A DNA stretch of 9,729 bases, from contig JAAYGJ010000148.1 in assembly GCA_012727745.1 (NCBI GenBank), forward strand, positions 1 through 9,729, in the 5' to 3' direction. Positions 6,236 through 9,729 of the stretch are shown here, piece by piece. Both the position numbers and the translations under genes were made by a program. The stretch is from Clostridia bacterium. GTDB taxonomy: Bacteria > Bacillota > DSM-521 > Neomoorellales > Neomoorellaceae. The notes beneath the pieces were generated by a model. The model was not told where the DNA came from. It did no database searches and was given only the letters and a program-made list of their open reading frames with translations. Each line of letters begins with the position of its first letter. Within the stretch, counting starts at the first letter, position 1.

Positions 6236-6967
6236 GTGTTGTTGCTACCTGCCATTGACCTGCGGCAAGGGCGCTGCGTGCGCCTTTACCAGGGGAAATT
6301 AGAAGCGGAAACGGTTTATGCTACCGACCCTGTGGCGGTGGCACGGCAATGGGCCAGTCGGGGGGCAGCCTGGCTGCATGTAGTTGACCTGGACGGAGCC
6401 TTTGCCGGGCAACCTCGCAATATAGAGATAATAAAAGCGATTATCAAGGCGGTGCCCATCCCTGTGCAGGTGGGGGGCGGGATTCGCAGCCTGGCAAGCT
6501 TAGAGAATATCCTGGCAGCCGGCGCCGCCCGGGTCGTACTGGGGACAGCGGCTGTTAGCAGGCCGGAGATGGTGGCTGGAGCGGTGGCGCGTTTCGGGGA
6601 ACAGGTGGTGGTGGGCATTGACAGCCGGGACGGGCAGGTGGCGGTAGAAGGATGGGCGGCTGCGGCGGGCCTGGAAGCGCTTGATTTCGCCCGGCAGATG
6701 GCTGCTATGGGAGTGAAAAGGGCAGTATTTACTGATATCAGTCGTGACGGCACTTTAGCAGGGCCTAATTTCAGCGCGATTAAAGAAATAGCCCTGCAAG
6801 GCGGATTAAAAATTATTGCTTCCGGAGGTATTGCCTCGCTGGATGATCTGCGGCATTTGCAGGAAATGGAGGCTTTAGGAGTGGAGGGCGCTATCCTAGG
6901 GCGCGCCCTTTATAATGGTAATTTTAGCCTGGAAGAAGCACTGGGTATAGCCGGAGGGGTTAATTAA
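6236..6967 (+). CDS. hisA: Phosphoribosyl-formimino-AICAR-phosphate isomerase HisA
   Basis: HisA catalyses the Amadori rearrangement of ProFAR to PRFAR, a beta/alpha-barrel enzyme. The 243-residue length is normal. Catalytic D8 lies in LLPAIDLRQG and the second acid D129 in VGIDSRDG; the phosphate-binding loops show as QVGGGIR and IIASGGIASLDDL, and FTDISRDGTLAGPN around T166 is the usual active-site strand. GTG at 6236 is preferred, with GGGGAG at 6221-6226 nine bases upstream; TTG at 6239 is possible. It follows a 179-base non-coding gap after hisB and abuts hisF with no spacer. The product is then the substrate of HisF, whose usual partner HisH is missing from the cluster. Confidence 0.96.
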   Translation: MLLLPAIDLRQGRCVRLYQGKLEAETVYATDPVAVARQWASRGAAWLHVVDLDGAFAGQPRNIEIIKAIIKAVPIPVQVGGGIRSLASLENILAAGAARVVLGTAAVSRPEMVAGAVARFGEQVVVGIDSRDGQVAVEGWAAAAGLEALDFARQMAAMGVKRAVFTDISRDGTLAGPNFSAIKEIALQGGLKIIASGGIASLDDLRHLQEMEALGVEGAILGRALYNGNFSLEEALGIAGGVN

Positions 6968-7729
6968 ATGTTAACCAAACGCATAATACCATGCCTGGAT
7001 GTTGATAAAGGACGGGTAGTCAAAGGAACAAAATTTTTAAACCTGAGGGATGCCGGTGACCCGGTGGAGCTGGCTGCTGCTTATGATAAGGCCGGGGCTG
7101 ATGAACTTATTTTTCTGGACATATCGGCTTCTGCTGAAGGGCGCCAGACCATGCTTGAGCTAGCCCGGCAGACGGCGGCCCAGGTCTCTATTCCTTTCAC
7201 TGTGGGCGGCGGGCTGCGCTCAGTGGATGATATCCGCGCCGTGCTGGCAGCCGGAGCAGACAAAGTGTCTCTCAATACGGCAGCGCTCCAGGAGCCGCAG
7301 CTGGTGGCAGAGGCTGCCAGCCGTTTTGGCAGTCAGCGTGTGGTGGTGGCTATCGACGCCCGCCGGGTTGGTAGAGGCCGCTGGCAGGTTTATACCCATG
7401 GCGGCCAGCGGCCCACAGGAAAAGATGCCCTGGCCTGGGCGCGGCAGGTGGAGGAGCTGGGGGCAGGAGAAATCTTGCTGACCAGTATGGACCGGGACGG
7501 CACCCTGGCTGGCTACGATCTGGAATTGACTGCGGCTATCAGCCAGGTTGTTAGCATTCCCGTAATAGCCTCCGGTGGGGTGGGAAGCTTAGAGCACCTT
7601 TATGAGGCTCTGACGGTGGGGCAGGCCGATGCGGTGCTGGCAGCCTCGATTTTTCACTTTGGCACCTATACTATCGTTGAAGCCAAGCGTTATCTGGCTG
7701 AGTGCGGGGTACCGGTGCGTTTGGAGTAA
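6968..7729 (+). CDS. hisF: Imidazole glycerol phosphate synthase cyclase subunit HisF
   Basis: HisF closes the imidazole ring, making imidazoleglycerol phosphate and AICAR from PRFAR and ammonia. The 253-residue barrel is complete. The two catalytic aspartates fall at D11 (IIPCLDVDKGRVVKG) and D130 (VVAIDARRVG), the same numbers as in Thermotoga maritima HisF, and the phosphate loops FTVGGGLRS, TSMDRDGTLAGYD and VIASGGVGSLEHL are intact. In known enzymes ammonia is delivered through the barrel from the glutaminase HisH. No hisH lies in this window although the cyclase looks fully active, so HisH is either encoded elsewhere or ammonia is used directly. The ATG follows the hisA stop with no gap, and GGAGGGG at 6953-6959 is its ribosome binding site. 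Confidence 0.97.
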   Translation: MLTKRIIPCLDVDKGRVVKGTKFLNLRDAGDPVELAAAYDKAGADELIFLDISASAEGRQTMLELARQTAAQVSIPFTVGGGLRSVDDIRAVLAAGADKVSLNTAALQEPQLVAEAASRFGSQRVVVAIDARRVGRGRWQVYTHGGQRPTGKDALAWARQVEELGAGEILLTSMDRDGTLAGYDLELTAAISQVVSIPVIASGGVGSLEHLYEALTVGQADAVLAASIFHFGTYTIVEAKRYLAECGVPVRLE

Positions 7730-7858
7730 TGATGGCGCAACCGGCGCCTGGGGGCAAACCTACTCTTACCCAGAGCAGGTTTTTAGCTTTTTATCTTACT
7801 GATGTTGCCGCCGCAGGCGGCATGGGGGTTTCATCTGGCAAACCTGGGAGGATTAAAA
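7730..7858 (+). other. Spacer between hisF and hisIE with a perfect GC hairpin
   Basis: These 129 bases break the tight packing of the cluster. TGCCGCC (7806-7812) and GGCGGCA (7816-7822) form a perfect seven-base stem with a three-base loop. A run of T does not follow, so it is not a standard terminator; it could stabilise or pause the transcript between hisF and hisIE. The hisIE frame is open through most of it (from ATG 7802), but the translated part has no counterpart in HisI proteins. Confidence 0.4.
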
Positions 7859-8584
7859 GTGGAAGTAAATATTCCAGCCGGACTGCGTTTCAACGAGGAA
7901 GGTTTAATACCGGCCGTTGTTCAGGACGCGGTAGGTGGCGAGGTGTTGATGCTAGCCTATATGAACCGGGAGTCCCTGGCCAGGACGCTGGCCAGCGGCC
8001 AGATGTGGTTTTTCAGCCGCAGCCGCCAGGAACTGTGGCATAAGGGGGCTACATCGGGACATTACCAGCAGGTAGTGGCTGCCAGCTATGACTGCGACGC
8101 CGATGCCCTCCTTTTCAAAGTGCAGCAAAAAGGGGCGGCCTGCCATGAGGGCAAATTTTCCTGTTTCCATCATCACCTGCCGCTGTCAGCTCCCGAGCAG
8201 CGTACGGCGGCAGAGAAGGAGACAGGGGATGGACACTCTTCGCCTGCCGGTGCATTAGATAAAAAACTAGAGCTGGGGAGTATTTTGACTGAACTTTATC
8301 AGCTTATTAAAGGACGACAAGCTGAACGGCCGGAAGGCTCATATACCAGCTACCTCTTTGACAGGGGCCAGGATAAAATTCTTAAAAAAGTTGGCGAAGA
8401 GGCGACTGAAACGGTAATCGCCTCTAAAAATAACAGCCAGGAAGAACTGCTTTATGAAATGGCGGACCTGTATTACCATACGCTGGTTTTACTGACCTAC
8501 CACAACCTGGAACCCGCTCAATTAGCAGCTGAACTGGCCCGGCGTCTGCCCGCAGAAAAACGAGCGAAAATATTAGGTTCATAG
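7859..8584 (+). CDS. hisIE: Bifunctional phosphoribosyl-AMP cyclohydrolase / phosphoribosyl-ATP pyrophosphatase HisIE
   Basis: HisIE performs steps two and three: the HisE half removes pyrophosphate from phosphoribosyl-ATP, and the HisI half opens the adenine ring of phosphoribosyl-AMP. The N-terminal HisI domain (about 1-105) shows FSRSRQELWHKGATSGH at 52-68, the magnesium-binding DCDADALL at 78-85 and zinc ligands C79, C95 and C102 (CHEGKFSCF at 95-103). A linker of about 30 polar residues follows. The HisE domain (about 137-232) has RPEGSYTSYLF, DKILKKVGEEATE at 172-184 and EMADLYYHTLVLL. GTG at 7859 gives 241 residues and is chosen because GGGAGG lies just before it and HisI homology starts there; the longer in-frame ATG at 7802 would add 19 residues that overlap a hairpin and do not resemble the family. 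It is the last gene of the cluster, followed by a terminator-like hairpin. Confidence 0.95.
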   Translation: MEVNIPAGLRFNEEGLIPAVVQDAVGGEVLMLAYMNRESLARTLASGQMWFFSRSRQELWHKGATSGHYQQVVAASYDCDADALLFKVQQKGAACHEGKFSCFHHHLPLSAPEQRTAAEKETGDGHSSPAGALDKKLELGSILTELYQLIKGRQAERPEGSYTSYLFDRGQDKILKKVGEEATETVIASKNNSQEELLYEMADLYYHTLVLLTYHNLEPAQLAAELARRLPAEKRAKILGS

Positions 8585-8613
8585 TAGGACGTTGTTTTAT
8601 TTTGATAAGTATT

Positions 8614-8655
8614 AGGCGTGGACAGCATAAATGCCCGGTTGTCCACGCTTTATTA
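8614..8655 (+). terminator. Probable Rho-independent terminator after hisIE
   Basis: GCGTGGACA at 8616-8624 pairs perfectly with TGTCCACGC at 8640-8648, and the stem extends by a G-U and an A-T pair. The loop of 15 bases could form a small inner stem (GCAT/ATGC). A T-rich run, TTTATTATATTTTT, follows. It begins 31 bases after the hisIE stop, so it fits the end of the his transcript. Confidence 0.75.
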
Positions 8656-8807
8656 TATTTTTGGATTAAATAACAATAACTGGGCAGACATGACCTCGAT
8701 TTTTTCTATAATTCAACAAATTTCTATCGAAAAAACAGATAATGTGGTAAAATGTTGGTGTGCCAAGTGGAGGAAGGTATTACCATACCAGAATGGAGGC
8801 GAGGCTA
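8656..8807 (+). other. AT-rich upstream region of the chemotaxis gene
   Basis: This stretch should hold the promoter of the chemoreceptor gene. TATAAT occurs at 8707-8712 and TAAAAT at 8748-8753, but neither has a good -35 box at 16-18 bases. TAAA (8667-8670) and GCAGACAT (8684-8691) resemble the chemotaxis sigma factor (SigD/FliA) pattern TAAA-N15-GCCGATAT, with six of eight matches in the second box but a spacer of only 13. TTTTTTC (8700-8706) and GAAAAAA (8729-8735) form a weak inverted repeat. No assignment is secure. Confidence 0.3.
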
Positions 8808-9729
8808 TTGCAACGAGATTTAAAGGTAAAAGTGGTAAATTTCATTCTTTTGTTGCTACTGGCGCTGGTACCTGGCACTGTAGGCACTTTGATAGCAGCT
8901 TCCGGAGGACTTGATTGGCAAACACTGATGTTGCCGGCACTGGCGACTTTGGTTGTAGGTGTAACTTTAAGTATAATTATGCTTCTAAACCTGTATATAA
9001 ACTGGATGCGACCTTTACAAAAAGTTTTGACCTTCCTTAACATCCTGGGCAAAGGGGATCCGGTTCGCGCCGAGCAATCTTTGGCTAATAGCAATTTAAG
9101 GGATAGTTTTAAGGTTCCGGTTACCGCGGTGCTTGATAGTTTTTATCGCCTGATTGGTAACATGCAGCGTACTGCCGACCAGTTAACTTATTTTTCTAAA
9201 GAACTCCAGGAGGCTACCAGCAGCAGCCAGCGAAGCCTGGGGGAGGTTACGGCAGCGATGCAGGAAATTGCCGGCGGCGCTGATGAACAGGCAAGTTCCG
9301 CCCAAAAAGCGGCTGAAAGCATGAATAATTTACAGTCCCTGGCAGAGGAAATTGTCAACCATTGCAAGCTGGGAGCAACAGCGGCGGCTGAAGTGCAGAC
9401 CAAAGAGCAGGAGGGGCGGCAGCTTTTAGAACAACTGCTGCGGGAAATAGAGGCGGAAGCTAGCTCCAACCTTGAAGCAGCGGAAAGGATGCGGCAACTG
9501 GAGGCCAAGATGCAGGAAATTAACACTCTGGTCCAGGCGGTAACAGCAATAGCTGATCAGACCAACCTTCTGGCCCTCAATGCAGCCATTGAAGCAGCCC
9601 GTGCCGGGGAAAATGGAAAAGGGGTTGCAGTTGTGGCTGATGAAGGGCGAAAATTGGCTGAACAATCAGCTGAGACTGTCAAAGAAATAGAAGAGTTAGT
9701 AGGAATAGTACTAGCAGTCCATAATAAGC
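8808..9729 (+). CDS. Methyl-accepting chemotaxis protein, truncated by the window end
   Basis: The first 307 codons of a chemoreceptor are present. Two hydrophobic segments, about 9-31 and 40-63, are joined by only about eight residues, so there is almost no extracellular sensor domain. A HAMP-like joint follows (RPLQKV...GKGDP at 68-85), then a long coiled coil rich in Glu, Gln and Ala. The signalling hairpin tip is unmistakable: IADQTNLLALNAAIEAARAGE at 248-268, the site that contacts CheA and CheW. G280 replaces the valine usual in VVADEVRKLAE. TTG at 8808 is preferred because GGAGG at 8795-8799 sits eight bases upstream; ATG at 8793 is in frame but poorly spaced from its site. It lies beyond the his terminator and is probably an independent unit. 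The ligand is unknown; sensing of an internal or membrane signal is plausible from the layout. Confidence 0.9.
   Translation, partial: MQRDLKVKVVNFILLLLLALVPGTVGTLIAASGGLDWQTLMLPALATLVVGVTLSIIMLLNLYINWMRPLQKVLTFLNILGKGDPVRAEQSLANSNLRDSFKVPVTAVLDSFYRLIGNMQRTADQLTYFSKELQEATSSSQRSLGEVTAAMQEIAGGADEQASSAQKAAESMNNLQSLAEEIVNHCKLGATAAAEVQTKEQEGRQLLEQLLREIEAEASSNLEAAERMRQLEAKMQEINTLVQAVTAIADQTNLLALNAAIEAARAGENGKGVAVVADEGRKLAEQSAETVKEIEELVGIVLAVHNK

Noticed and set aside
7702..8043. 113-codon plus-strand frame starting inside hisF
   Set aside because: It overlaps both hisF and hisIE out of frame; the HisI domain motifs lie in the other frame.
8618..8914. 98-codon plus-strand reading frame across the terminator and the start of the chemoreceptor gene
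   Set aside because: It begins inside the terminator hairpin, overlaps the receptor gene in another frame and has no recognisable motif.
1..9729. CRISPR array, insertion sequence, tRNA or rRNA genes
   Set aside because: No regularly spaced long repeats, transposase motifs, terminal inverted repeats or cloverleaf-like sequences were seen on either strand.

Overview
The window looks like chromosomal DNA from a Gram-positive, anaerobic Clostridia-type bacterium. The GC content is fairly high, strong GGAGG-type ribosome binding sites are the rule, and GTG and TTG starts are frequent. The gene set points the same way: a YerC-type TrpR-like regulator, the split HisZ plus short HisG enzyme, fused HisIE, and a PflX-like radical SAM protein. 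The Moorella and related thermophilic acetogen group is a reasonable guess from general resemblance, but the sequence alone does not prove it.

Left part (1-1602, minus strand): an apparent two-gene unit encodes a PflX-like radical SAM protein (706-1602) followed by a YjbQ/UPF0047 protein (249-662). The first five codons of another minus-strand gene may sit at the left edge. The radical SAM gene has a perfect 8-bp hairpin in its leader that buries its Shine-Dalgarno sequence.

Middle (1852-8584, plus strand): yerC is followed by a histidine biosynthesis cluster in the order hisZ, hisG, hisD, hisB, hisA, hisF, hisIE. A promoter-like pair lies just before hisZ. Three ACGTTA repeats, exactly one every 8 bp, cover its expected transcription start and are a good candidate operator for YerC. 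The cluster covers PRPP plus ATP to phosphoribosyl-AICAR imidazole ring closure, the dehydratase step and the final oxidation. It lacks hisH (glutaminase partner of HisF) and hisC (aminotransferase), and no histidinol-phosphatase gene is seen. Other junctions before hisF overlap or abut, but a 179-bp non-coding gap lies between hisB and hisA, exactly where hisH is usually found. That gap contains out-of-frame stretches that resemble the end of HisH, so it may be the scar of a deleted or decayed hisH.

Right part (8585-9729): a terminator-like hairpin closes the his cluster. A separate gene then begins for a membrane-anchored methyl-accepting chemotaxis protein with almost no extracellular domain, and it runs off the window.

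No RNA genes, CRISPR arrays, insertion sequences or transposases were seen. I found no clearly new multi-gene system. The most useful leads are the missing hisH, the 8-bp-periodic repeats at the hisZ promoter, and the hairpin that masks a ribosome binding site.
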